Shown here piece by piece: positions 51,950 through 62,161 of a DNA stretch of 64,000 nt. A program made the position numbers and the translations under genes. Every line of letters begins with the position of its first letter. Position 1 is the stretch's first letter. Source of the DNA: Erinaceus europaeus (Eukaryota > Chordata > Mammalia > Eulipotyphla > Erinaceidae); the NCBI RefSeq assembly GCF_950295315.1, contig NC_080171.1, positions 119,151,145 through 119,215,144 of the forward strand, written 5' to 3'. The notes under the pieces are model-generated. The model was not told where the DNA came from. It worked only from the letters and a program-made list of their open reading frames with translations, and ran no database searches.

Positions 51950-52650
51950 TTTTTAACTTTTGCTTCCAGGGTTACTGCTGGGGCTCAGTGCCAGCACTAT
52001 GAATCCACTGCTCCTGGTGGCCATTTTTAAAAAAAATTTCTTTATTGGAGGATTAATGGTTTACAGCCAACAGTAAAATACAATAGTTTGTACTTGCACA
52101 CTATTTCCCACTTTTCCAAATAACAATACAACTTCCACTTGGTCCTCTGCCATAATGTTCCAGGACCTGAGCCCCCCCCCCCCCACCCCCCAGCCCCCAG
52201 AGTCTTTAACTTTGGTGCAACACACCAACTCCAGTCCAGGTTCTGCTGTGTGTTCTCTCTTCTGATCTTGTTTTTCAACTTCTGCCTATGAGTGGGATCA
52301 TCCCATATTCATCCTTCTGTTTCTGACTTATCTCAATTAACATGATTCCTTCAAGCTCCATCTAAGATAGGCTGAAAAAGGTAACAATCATCATTTTCAA
52401 TAGCTGGGTAGTATTCCATTATGTATATAGACCACAACTTGCTCAGGGTGACCATTCCCCCCCACCTCATTTTATTGGACAGGACAGAGAGAAATTGAGA
52501 GAGGAGGGGGAGATAGAGAAAGAGATACACCAGCAGACCTGCCTCTCTGCTTGTGAAGCAACCCCCCTGTAGGTGGGGAACTGAGGGCGGGAACCCAGAT
52601 CCTTGCTTGGGTCCTTACACAGTTCTATGGGTGCAACACCGCCTGGCCTC
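51950..52650 (-). mobile_element. SINE-A-long copy split by an L1
   Basis: The 3' module is 51962-52025 (GCTTCCAGGGTTACTGCTGG) and the body 52447-52650 (GAACACAGAG-type core; CACCGCCTGGCCTCTCC head). GGTGGCCATT and GGTGACCATT flank the L1. Confidence 0.82.
52026..52446 (-). mobile_element. L1-II 3' end with ORF2 C-terminus
   Basis: The L1-II 3' UTR is followed leftward-to-rightward by the end of ORF2 (complement encodes the YTME/YAA-like region near 52400-52430). It joins the L1-II 3' UTR to L1 ORF2 directly. Confidence 0.85.
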
Positions 52651-52669
52651 TCCTACCTTAAAAAGTAAG

Positions 52670-53045
52670 TGATTCTCAAGTTGTTGGCCCATCAGAACCT
52701 CCTGGAGGGTATGTTAAGCTGCCGCTGGGTAAGTGGGTGGGCTCCAGCACCTAAGAGTCTCATTCAGCACATCTGGGATGGAGCCCATGAATTTGCATTT
52801 TTGACCAATAGCCAGAGAATGCTGATGCACTCTTAGGGCCCAGCACTTTGAAAGTGCTACTTGTGAGTCAGTTCCCAGCTCTGCCTGAGTATTTAGATCA
52901 TCTGGGGGAGATTTGGAAACCAGGATGTCCAGGCTCCACCCCCAGCTAATTAAGTCAAACTCTCCGGAGATGGGGCCATTCTGTGTTTAAGGCTCCCAGG
53001 TGATTGATTCCAAGGTAGAATGAGGCTGGAAAACTACTGCTCTAA
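52670..53045 (+). mobile_element. MER5-like and MER20-like DNA transposon fossils (hAT-Charlie)
   Basis: 52670-52865 starts AAGTGATTCTCAAGTTGTTG and contains GCCCATGAATTTGCATTTTT, as in MER5. 52870-53045 contains GATGTCCAGGCTCCACCCCC and CTCCCAGGTGATTGATTCCA then AAAACTACTGCTCTA, as in MER20. Both are short nonautonomous elements of ancient mammals; names are from memory of their consensus. Confidence 0.6.
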
Positions 53046-53449
53046 GTGCCTTGACCCCATGTCTGTTCCTTCAGTGTTTGCCTTGCTTGGCAGAATTGCA
53101 ATCGGAGACCAGCTCAGCCTCCTGCTGTTTCCACTCTCCTAAGCTTGGGCTGCTGAACACACAGGGCCAAGTGGATTCAGACCATTGCAAGAGCAGAACT
53201 TCCTGTTTTCCCTTGGGCGCTTAATGCTGCTTCCTCAGCAGTCCCTTGGTGTCCCTTGTCAGCTACTCTCTCCTAGGATGCATAACAGCACATTTCTCTC
53301 CAGGCTCTTCAAACCCTCTGCCTCAGTACCACCAGTACCAGCCAGTACAACTTCTAAGCCTGAGCTGAGTTGTCCTGAGCTGAGTGAAATCATCACTCAA
53401 TAGGAGGATGTCCTCACACAACAGTTCAGCTACTGTTGAAGCAAGAGGG
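53046..53449. other. Unrecognised single-copy sequence
   Basis: No repeat or supported coding frame. Confidence 0.45.
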
Positions 53450-53731
53450 TTTCTTATTTATTTATTCCCTTTTTGTTGCCCTTATTGTTTTATTGTTGTA
53501 GTTATTATTGCTGTTGTTATTGATGTCATCATTGTTGGATAGAACAGAGAGAAATGGAGAGAGGAAGGGAAGACAGGAGGAGAGAAAGATAGACACCTGC
53601 AGACCTGCTTCACTGATTGTGAAGCAACTCCCCTGCAGGTGGGGAGCCGGGGGCTAGAACTGGGATCCTTACGCTGGTCCTTGCGCTTTGCACCACGTGC
53701 GCTTAACCCGCTGTACTACCGCCTGACTCCC
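53450..53731 (-). mobile_element. SINE-A copy
   Basis: TTATTTATTTATTCCCTTTT tail, GTACTACCGCCTGACTCCC head. GAAGCAAGAGGGTTT and GAAGCTAGCGGGTTT form the target duplication. Confidence 0.92.
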
Positions 53732-54414
53732 GAAGCTAGCGGGTTTATGCACCCTCTCAGTGGATGGTTCCACTGCACATTGCAGACATCACTGTGATTA
53801 GGCTTCTGTTTGCCTGTCCCCACTCAAACTGCCAAGGGAAACGCTAGCCCCCCCCCCCCCCCCTCCATCTTGCCTGTTGAGATCTACTACCCGCACATCT
53901 TCCTCTTCCAGAAAAACTGACGTTGGGAAGAAACTCTTCTGCCCTTCTCACTTGTTCCCACCAATAGCTGAGTTTAGGAAGACGGGTGAACACAGTGACA
54001 CTGGCCATTTTTCCACCTCTGGGGTGGCCATCCCTGCAAAGCAAGTCTCCCCTCCTTGGCTATGCAAGCATGTGTGATGCAGCTTATCCTGTGCTGACAG
54101 GGCAGTCATGATGTTTGAGTGTTGAGGAGGCAGAGAGGAGAGAGGAAAGCTCCCCTTGGTCCCACATATAAACCAAGCTCTTAGCACAATAAATCTATTT
54201 GCTAAGTCTCCAACTCCTTAATGGCTCAGATGGCTCTAAGTAGGAAGGAAGGAGCACCAGGGTATGATTAATCACCTTTCCCAGATCCCAGTGAAAGTCA
54301 CATTTCCCGGCACCCTCCAAGGCTAATTTTTCCATCTGTTCCCTGGATCCGATATCCTCGTATCTCTTCCGTGACGAAATTCTATCAATCACCTCTTCTT
54401 CCAAATGCATTTTC
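53732..54414. other. Unrecognised single-copy sequence
   Basis: About 680 bp; includes a C run at 53849-53864. No gene or repeat recognised. Confidence 0.45.
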
Positions 54415-54477
54415 TTTTTTTTTTTTATTGTACCACTTTTATTGATAATATGTTGATACCTACATTCAATTTTCTTT

Positions 54478-54802
54478 TTTTCTCTTTTTTTTTATTGGGA
54501 AATTAATGTTTTACATTCAACAGTAAGTACAATAGTTTGTACATGCATAACATTCCCCAGTTTCCCATATAACAATACAACCCCCACTAGGTCCTCTGAA
54601 TCCTTCTTGGACCTGTATTCTCCCCACCCACCCACCCCAGAGTCTTTTACTTTGGTGCAATACGCCAATTCCATTTCAGGTTCTACTTGTGTTTTCTCAT
54701 CTGATCTTGTTTTTCAACTTCTGCCTGAGAGTGAGATCATCCCATATTCATCCTTCTGTTTCTGACTTATTTCACTCAACATGATTTTTTCAAGGTCCAT
54801 CC
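54478..54802 (-). mobile_element. L1-II 3' end with ORF2 C-terminus
   Basis: TTTTATTGGGAAATTAATGT, TACATGCATAACATTCCCCA, TTTTACTTTGGTGCAATACG and TGAGATCATCCCATATTCAT. It joins 3' UTR and the last codons of ORF2. Confidence 0.85.
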
Positions 54803-54873
54803 AAGATCTGCACTTCAGTCCTTGTGCTTCGCACCATGTGCACTTACCCTGCTGGGCTACTGCCTGGCCCCTA
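54803..54873 (-). mobile_element. SINE-A head fragment
   Basis: TCAGTCCTTGTGCTTCGCAC and GGGCTACTGCCTGGCCCC are the promoter end of a SINE; the rest is absent. Confidence 0.65.
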
Positions 54874-55687
54874 ACAGTGAATTTCTTATTGAATGTCCAG
54901 GGTTAACACAGAGAGATATTCACTCTTCATCTTGTTTCACATTTGTTCCATTAACACTCCTGAGCAGCTGACAGGAATTATCTAGTAACAAAACAAAATC
55001 AAATTCAGATTCACTGGATGTTCTGGATAGAACCATACATAGTATGATTTTTCTTGGGGCTCTTCCGACAGCCTCCCCCCTTCTCCTCCCACTGCTGTGG
55101 CTCCTGCTCTCAAAAGATTCAACCTGCTTTTCCAAGATGACAACAATGGAGTTGAAGATGCAGATCATCAAAACTAGGCTACTCTGACTGACTAACTTGC
55201 ATCTTTGAGGAGATCATATCACAGCTTCCTGTCTCTGATTAGTTTAATGAATCTGTTCTTATGACTCTGAAAGGAAACATATTCCTGAGTGCAAAGGATG
55301 CTCAGGCTTTCATTACCTTCAGGAAACTGGGCACCTGTTGAGCAAGGCTGAGCCCAGCTGAATAACTCACTCATTAAGCCAAAAGGTTTAAATGGCTGGA
55401 CGCCACTTTGTCCATCATTAGAGCCTTAGAAAACCTTCAGTACTTAGCCTCACTCTCAAAATTAGTGTCCCCAAACTTAACAGCTCTTTTAGAAAGACTC
55501 TAAACAGTAGGAAAAGGATAGTGGTCTCTTTCTTCCCACTTATTCTATAACTGAAATGAATTTATGTGGCTCTCTTTGAACAAACTCACTGGTTAAATAT
55601 AATTGATTCTGAAATGGAGGCAGATTTTTCTATAGAAAATTGTATGGGTTTTATATCTGTAAGAAATAATTTTTTAAAAAATCTTTA
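54874..55687. other. Unrecognised single-copy sequence
   Basis: About 810 bp; no repeat family or convincing coding frame. Confidence 0.5.
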
Positions 55688-55920
55688 AAAAATTTTTTTT
55701 TCCCTTTTGTTGCCCTTGTTTTTATTGTTGTTGTAAGATAAGACAGAGAGAAATGGAGAGAGGAGGGGAAGACAGAGAGGGAGAGAGAAAGACAGACACC
55801 TGCAGACCTGCTTCACTGCCTGTGAAGCGACTCTACTGCAGGTGGGGAGCCGGGGGCTTGAACCGGGATCCTTATGCTGGTCTTTGTGCTTCACGCCACG
55901 TGTGCTTAACCTACTGTGCT

Positions 55921-55923
<3 letters not shown>
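55688..55923 (-). mobile_element. SINE-A copy
   Basis: TTTTTTCCCTTTTGTTGCCC tail; the head ends CTACTGTGCTACC and runs into a GA repeat. Confidence 0.88.
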
Positions 55924-55961
<38 letters not shown>

Positions 55962-56008
55962 CCTCATGCTTCAGACTCCAGCACTTTGTTCACTATGCTA
56001 CCTCACAA
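55924..56008 (-). mobile_element. SINE-C/D head fragment with (GA)n
   Basis: (GA)n at 55925-55958, then GACCTCATGCTTCAGACTCC and TTCACTATGCTACCTC. Confidence 0.55.
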
Positions 56009-56157
56009 GTCACTAAACTACCTTATTTATTAAGTCGTGTGAAATTATATATTTTTTCAGAACACAGTTTAATAATACCATCTCACTGAAAGATCAGAAC
56101 TTCATAGAACGCATCAGAAAACACCTTTACAACCCACTCCACACACTGGTAATTTTT

Positions 56158-56280
56158 TTTTTTTTTTTTTTACCAGAGCACTGCTCAGCTCTGGCTTGTG
56201 GTGGTATTGGGGATTGAACCTGAGACTTTGGAGCCTCAGGCATGAGAGTTTTTTTGCATAACTATCTCCCCCGTCCCCCA
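56158..56280 (-). mobile_element. SINE-D copy
   Basis: ACCAGAGCACTGCTCAGCTC, GGGGATTGAACCTGAGACTT and GCATAACTATCTCCCCCG. Confidence 0.82.
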
Positions 56281-56304
56281 CACTGTTTTTCATATTTGTT
56301 TTTA

Positions 56305-56500
56305 AAATATTTCACTTATTTATTTATTGGATAGAGACAGAGAGAAATGAAGATTGAAGGGGGAGATAGATAGGAAGAGAGAGAGAGAAAGACAAACATC
56401 TGCAGCACTACTTCACTGTTTGCTAAACTTTCCCCTCAGCAGGTGGGGACTGGGGACTTGAACCTGGGTCCTAGATTATGGTAATATGGATGGGAGCATT
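56305..56500 (-). mobile_element. SINE-B copy, head truncated
   Basis: ATTTATTGGATAGAGACAGA body, GACTTGAACCTGGGTCCTAG; stops before the A box. Confidence 0.75.
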
Positions 56501-56531
56501 GGACTTTAAGATTTTTGGAGAGGAAATTCTT

Positions 56532-56813
56532 TTTTATTTTTTAAATATTTATTTATTCCCTTTTGTTACCCTTGTTGTTTTATTATTGTAGTTATTATTG
56601 ATGTCATCATTGTTAGATAGGACAGAGAGAAATGGAGAGAGGAGGGGAAGACAGAGAGGGGGAGAGAAAGACAGACACCTGCAGACCTGCTTCATCACCT
56701 GTGAAGCGACTCCCCTGCAGGTGAGGACCCGGGGGCTTGAACCGGGGTCCTTCTGCTGGTCCTTGTGCTTTGTGCCACCTGCGCTTAACCCGCTGCACTA
56801 CCACCTGACTCCC
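56532..56813 (-). mobile_element. SINE-A copy
   Basis: ATTTATTTATTCCCTTTTGT tail, CTGCACTACCACCTGACTCC head. TTTGGAGAGGA and CCTGGAGAGGA flank it. Confidence 0.9.
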
Positions 56814-57268
56814 TGGAGAGGACAGTCTAGGAGTACCCAAATACAACAGTGACTTAAGAGCTGGGGAGAGCCCAAGGAGTGGTAGGCATATCATGGCTGA
56901 GACCAGCTCTAGCTTTTAGCGATACCTTGTGTACTCTTGCTGTTGATTGACCCAGAGTATCAGCAGTGACTGAGTTTCCCAAGGCTTCAAAGCACAGGGT
57001 GACTCATTGGCTCCTCGGGTTCTGCTGCTGAGACTCTCAGGCTGCCCGCCTGGCCACAGGAACAATCCCTGTGGTTTCTTCAGACTCAGGAAGACTTCTT
57101 CAGTCTGGCAAGTCCTAGAGCATTGCACGTAGCCACTGGAATGCTGGTATTTTTCCTTCTGGGGAGAACGGGGCGTTTGAAAACATGGTTCATGAAGCAA
57201 GTCCTGTGGGAAAGGGTGGCTTCCTTCAGACATGGAGGCTATCAGGCCACCTCTTAATGATACCTGCC
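56814..57268. other. Unrecognised single-copy sequence
   Basis: No repeat recognised. A 105-codon minus frame (56916-57233) has no known domain. Confidence 0.45.
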
Positions 57269-57739
57269 TGTAGTCAGCATGTAACTCTAGTAACTAGTAA
57301 CCGTAGTGCGCCTGCATAATGTGATAAGACAGAGACACGTATACAGAGGGTAAGACGTCAACCCGAACCTGATTGGCCAATGGAGATGTAACTTTAAAAC
57401 CAGTGGCAAAGCTGAGTATAAGTAAAGGCTCAGAAACCAGCCGGATGAAGCACTTGCACTGTTACTGACCGGGATGCTGCTGGTGCTGCTACAAACTTAA
57501 AGCACACGTGGCCAGGCTAAGGAACCGCTTCCCCAGCCTCCAGGGTCCCTCGCTCATTGGTCACGCCAGCAGATGAAGGACCTCCAGTCCAGCACAGCGG
57601 GTGGTGACCACGTCGTGAGCCTCACCTGCGAACAGCTGTTAAGTAAGGAGAGGTGTGGGTTTGACTGTGTGTTATGTGAACTGTGTGACCCTTCTCTGGC
57701 ATCTAAAAATAAGTACAAAATTATTGCTTAACCCCGACA
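57269..57739 (+). mobile_element. Possible LTR of a third family
   Basis: TGTAGTCAGCATG to TTAACCCCGACA, with a TATA-like GAGTATAAGTAAAGGC near 57413, a CCAAT-like GATTGGCCAATGG near 57372 and a relatively high CpG count. No target duplication is evident and no second copy occurs here, so this rests on layout only. Confidence 0.35.
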
Positions 57740-57887
57740 CGCTCTCCGAGTAAGTCCTTGCTCTGATTCCTTGCTTGAGACACTGCCCAAACTCTGACCA
57801 CTGCACTACGCACACCTCTCCCCATTTAACCTGCACAGTGAATCTATGAGACTGGTGTCAGTAGATTGGTAGACGTAGAAACTGAGG

Positions 57888-58012
57888 CAGGGATAGATGA
57901 CATAATGGTTATGCAAAGAGACTCATGCCTGAGGCTCCAAAGTCCCAGGTTTAATTTGCCCCACACCACCATAAACCAGAGCTGAGCAGTGCTCTTGTTA
58001 AAAAAACAATAA
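57888..58012 (+). mobile_element. SINE-D copy
   Basis: GGGATAGATGACATAATGGT head, GTCCCAGGTTTAATTTGCCC, GAGCTGAGCAGTGCTCTTG end. Confidence 0.85.
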
Positions 58013-58048
58013 TTAAAAAACAAACAAACAGAGCTAGAAACTGAGGTA

Positions 58049-58340
58049 AGGGGAGTCGGGCTGTAGCACAGCGAGTTAAGCGCAGGTGGCACAAAGCACA
58101 AGGACCGGCATAAGGATCCCGGTTCGAACCCCGGCTCCCCACCTGCAGGGGAGTCGCTTCACAGGCGGTGAAGCAGGTCTGCAGGTGTCTTTCTCTCCTC
58201 CTCTCTGTCTTCCCCTCCTCTCCCCATTTCTCTCTGTCCTAGCCAACAACGACAACAACAATAATAACTACAACAATAAAAAACAACAAGGGCAACAAAA
58301 GGGAATAAATAAATAAAATAAATATTAAAAAAATTAAAAA
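58049..58340 (+). mobile_element. SINE-A copy
   Basis: GGGGAGTCGGGCTGTAGCAC head, GGGCAACAAAAGGGAATAAA tail. Confidence 0.92.
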
Positions 58341-58370
58341 AAAGAAAAAGAAAGAGAAACTGAGGTAAGG

Positions 58371-58550
58371 GGTTCAGGCAGTGGCACACCAGGTTAAGCT
58401 CACACACTGCAGTGCATAAGGACCCGGGTTCAAGCCCCTGGTCCCCCCCTGCAGGGGGAAAGCCACGAGTGGTGAAGTAGAGCTGCAGGTATCTCTCTGA
58501 CTCTCCCCTCTATATCTCCCCTCCGCTCTCAATTTCTATCTAATAAAGAG

Positions 58551-58581
<31 letters not shown>

Positions 58582-58582
58582 A
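58371..58582 (+). mobile_element. SINE-B copy with (GAAA)n tail
   Basis: GGTTCAGGCAGTGGCACACC head, GGACCCGGGTTCAAGCCCCT B-box region; the tail has become (GAAA)n at 58553-58582. Confidence 0.85.
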
Positions 58583-58621
58583 ATGAGGCAATGAGGACTC
58601 ACATGGCAGAAGCAATAATTT

Positions 58622-58624
58622 ACA

Positions 58625-58667
<43 letters not shown>

Positions 58668-58668
58668 C
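58622..58668 (+). repeat. (CA)n microsatellite
   Basis: CA repeat with two CATACA interruptions. Confidence 0.92.
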
Positions 58669-59321
58669 ATATACAATAAAACATAACCCAGTGTATTGCA
58701 TCTGTGGATTTTCATGGGGTAATCCCTCCATTAGTTCCAAGGTACCAGCAATTTACCAGTGACTCACACAGTCCCTGCATATTTGACCGTCAGCTCTCCC
58801 AAACTGACGGAGCCAACCCTAGCACAGCTCTGGCTGTGGCATGAAGCACTTCTGAGTATCTCTTTCACCTCACCCCTCAGTGTTGCTCTTTACACAAACA
58901 GATGTGGGTTCAGGAAGGGTGAAGCCAGCATTTGGAATAGTGCCCTACTGAGTGGAGGACTGAGGGCTTATTAGCTAATTCATGCAAGACACATTTGTAA
59001 GCTTCTGCATGCTCATATGATAATCAAAATCAACAGGCTTTGCTTTCACATCAAATGATTTTGTCTCATGTAAGAGCGCTACAATTTACTAAGCCAGAAC
59101 ACCACATTCTTTCTGTCCAGTGCCCAACGTGCATTCTATTTATTTGGCGTGGTGGCCAAGAACTGAGAGCACAGGTGCAAAGACTTCTCTCTCCAGGAGA
59201 CATTGATGGGGGAGCAAGTCCACATACCAAGTGGCAAGTGTAAGTAACCATGCTTGCAGATAGAGCCTGGATACAGACCCAGGAATGGGTACTCTCTCCC
59301 CAGCTATTTCATCCATTATTT
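58669..59321. other. Unrecognised single-copy sequence
   Basis: About 650 bp; no repeat or supported coding frame. Confidence 0.45.
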
Positions 59322-59394
59322 AAAAAAAAATATTTTAGTCTATTTACTGTTGGCTAGAGACAAAGAGAAATTGAAAGGGGAGAGGGAAATAGAA

Positions 59395-59435
<41 letters not shown>

Positions 59436-59558
59436 CACCTGCAGCCCTGCTTCATCACTTGTGAAGCTTTCTCCCTGCAAATGGGGACCAGGAACTCAAA
59501 CCTGGGTCCTTGCACACTGTAATGTGAGCACTTAATCAGGTGCACCACCACCTGGCCC
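59322..59558 (-). mobile_element. SINE-B copy with (GA)n
   Basis: TTTACTGTTGGCTAGAGACA body, (GA)n at 59398-59432, GTGCACCACCACCTGGCCCC head. Confidence 0.88.
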
Positions 59559-61111
59559 CATCAACTATTTCACTCTTAACTGAAATGTGAGAAAGACTGG
59601 TATTGGGTTTTTCATTCACATCGAGTCTCAGGGGGGAATTTCGTGAATTGATTGGAGAAAGTGGTTTTGTTGACTTTCTTTCAGAAAGAGGTTACTTGGG
59701 TGGGGCAGGGAAGGGAGAAGACCACAACATTTATTTTCTCCTATTTGCTCAATTTAATGCTACTAACCCAGGCTGACACCAGCAGAGAATCAGATGGGGT
59801 AAGAAGACAGGTCAAATCCAATACTAAGGGAAACATGACTGCAATTTCATCATTTACCATGATTGTGACCCCAGTCGAGGTTGGTACCTGCAGACTTCTG
59901 TTAGGGAAACAGACAGACTGTTTGGCCTACCCAGTCTAGGGTTTGATCCTGGAAGTTTCGAATTCCTTCAGGAGGGCCCTTGGGCTGTCTAAGTGCTTGT
60001 TAGTTCACGTTTTCGTTTTGTTGGCGTTTGTACGTCAGAAAAACACATCACCTGTCTTTTATTTCCAGTCTGTCTTATCCTCCTCATCTGTGAACTGAGA
60101 GAGAGCAAGTCTGGTGAAGAACTTGTCACAGGGACTCCCACAATCTGGACTCACACTGATGGCATTAATGCAACACAGCTCAGCTGCTGTGAGCACATTT
60201 CTAAGATGAAAGCGTGAGGACGACACAGGTTCCCACACCTGAAGCGCTGCTACTGGTGTCTGTGAACAGGAAGTTGCTGTGGCCGAGAACAGTGACTGTC
60301 ACTCTCCCAGCCTGGCTCCATGGCATCATGTCCCCAGTGTGTGCTCTGCGCAGAGGAGAGGAGAGGCCATTCCAGGGATGATGCGAATATCTGGTGCAGT
60401 GGGAGGAAGCGTTTAGTCTCTTCCCCACTGAGTCTCCTTTCACCTGCTGTTCTACTTTACAGTCCGCTTGCACCCTGCCGTAATCGATAGACACATCAGC
60501 ATGTTCTGTTGCAACCAGGCACGTCGGCAATCCGGGAGGTGGGCTCCCCGAGGCCCCCGGCATGGAGCATTAGGCAGTGGGCCAGCAGGTTCACATCTGA
60601 GCAGGTTCTCCATCTCATTAGTTTCTCCCCGTATAGCACAAAGCACGGTCATCTGGGTTAGAGCAATCAGGGCAGAATTGCTTGCAGTTGCGATGGGAGA
60701 GGCACAGGGTCCACTGAATTCAGACAATGCTGCTCTGTGAACTGTGGAGTCTGAAAGCAGAGCTAATGCAGGGATGCAGGGGCAGGAAACAGGATTTATG
60801 CAGACCAGAGGTTATGTGGTCTTGCTCTCTTTTGCTGAAGGGGAAAGCAGAGAAATGCTTCCAAGTGTCAGTATTAGATCATCAGCTCTCTCCATTCAAC
60901 TTCAAGGCCAAACATAAGACGTTTCTGTTCAAAGCAAAACATATTTGGCTCTGCTGTGAATCCTGGTAGGGATTGTAAAAGTCAAATGGGATTTGAGAGT
61001 CAAGAAATGTTTTTATCTGTTAACAAAGTTAGGCCTGAGACTAAAGCTGAAGTATCCTTGATGTCTCCACATATATATGTGGGCGAAGGATACACTGTTT
61101 TTACAAGGTTT
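59559..61111. other. Unrecognised single-copy sequence, longest repeat-free block
   Basis: About 1.55 kb without a recognised repeat. Frames of 90-120 codons near 60201-60740 overlap on opposite strands with no recognisable domain. Confidence 0.5.
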
Positions 61112-61263
61112 TTGTTTTGCTTTTGCTAAAGACAGAGATGGGAGAGAGAGAGAGAGAGAGACCACAGCACTGAAGGCACCTTTGATGCAGTGGGGGCTGG
61201 ACTTGAATCTGGGTTGTGCATTTGTCAAGGCAGCACACTATTCTAGTGAATTATTTTCCAGCC
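61112..61263 (-). mobile_element. SINE-E copy
   Basis: GA tract, ACCACAGCACTGAAGGCACC, CAGTGGGGGCTGGACTTGAA and GAATTATTTTCCAGCCTGG. Confidence 0.6.
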
Positions 61264-61284
61264 TGGTTTGTTTAATTCTTTTTA

Positions 61285-61552
61285 AAAAATATTTATTTAT
61301 TCCATTTTGTTACCCTTGTTGTTTTATTGTTGTCCTTATTATTGTTGTTGTTGTTGGATAGGACAGAGAGAAATGGAGAGAGGAGGGGAAGACAGAGGGG
61401 GAGAGAAAGACAGACACCTGCAGACCTGCTTCACCGCCTGTGAAGCGACTCCCCTGCAGGTGGGGAGCCGGGGGCTCGAACCAGGATATGTACGCAGGTC
61501 CTTGAGCTTTGTGCCACCTGCACTTAACCCCCTGTGCTACCGCCCAACTCCC
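61285..61552 (-). mobile_element. SINE-A copy
   Basis: ATATTTATTTATTCCATTTT tail, GTGCTACCGCCCAACTCCCC head. The 161-codon frame here is a SINE translation. Confidence 0.92.
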
Positions 61553-61830
61553 CTTCTTTCCTTCCTTCCTTCCTTCCTTCCTTTCTTCCTTCCTTCCTTC
61601 CCTCCCTCCCTCCCTCCCTTCTTCCTTCTTCTCTTTCTCCCTTTCTTCTTTCTTTATCCCTTTCTTCTTTCTTTCTCTCTTTCTCTCTTTCTCTCTTTCT
61701 TTCTTTCTTTCTCTCTACCAGAGCACTGCTCAGCTCTGGTTTATGGTGGTGTGGCAGGGATTGAACCTGAGACTCTGGAGCCTCAGGCATGAAAGTCTCC
61801 TTGCATAATCATTATGCTACCTAGCCTCAT
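61553..61830 (-). mobile_element. SINE-D copy with expanded (CTTC)n tract
   Basis: A 160-bp polypyrimidine tract of CTTC, CCTC and CTTT (61553-61715) leads into ACCAGAGCACTGCTCAGCTC and GCATAATCATTATGCTACCT. Confidence 0.82.
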
Positions 61831-61927
61831 CCCTCTTTCTGCTATTTTATCCACCTTCCCAGTCTTGGACCCAGCTCCAAGAGCAATAAAAATGAACAGA
61901 GATGCTATTGGTAGAAAGTCATATACA

Positions 61928-62146
61928 AGGCAGCCAGGTGGTGGTGCACCTGGCTGAGAGCACACATTACAGTGTGCAAGGACCCGGGTTCAAGCCCCTG
62001 GCCCCCACCTGCAGGGAGAAAGCCTCACGAGTGGTGAAGCAGGGCTGCAGGGGTCCCTTTATCTCTCTTCCTCTCTATCACTCTTCCCTCTCAATTTATG
62101 GCTGTCTCTATCTGATAAATAAAATACATTTTTTTTTTTAAAAAAA
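61928..62146 (+). mobile_element. SINE-B copy
   Basis: GGCAGCCAGGTGGTGGTGCA head; perfect 15-bp target copies AGAAAGTCATATACA at 61913-61927 and 62147-62161. Confidence 0.95.
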
Positions 62147-62161
62147 AGAAAGTCATATACA

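Larger units (their letters stand above)
57840..58620 (-). mobile_element. MIR-like core broken by three SINEs
   Basis: GTAGAAACTGAGGCAG (57875) and AAATGAGGCAATGAGGACTC (58581) resemble the minus-strand MIR core. Between them lie three SINEs separated by repeated copies of the same target. Confidence 0.4.

Noticed and set aside
60201..60740. Overlapping ORFs of 90-120 codons on both strands
   Set aside because: No recognisable protein; opposite-strand frames of similar length suggest chance.
61307..61792. 161-codon ORF
   Set aside because: It is a SINE-A followed by a CTTC repeat and a SINE-D.
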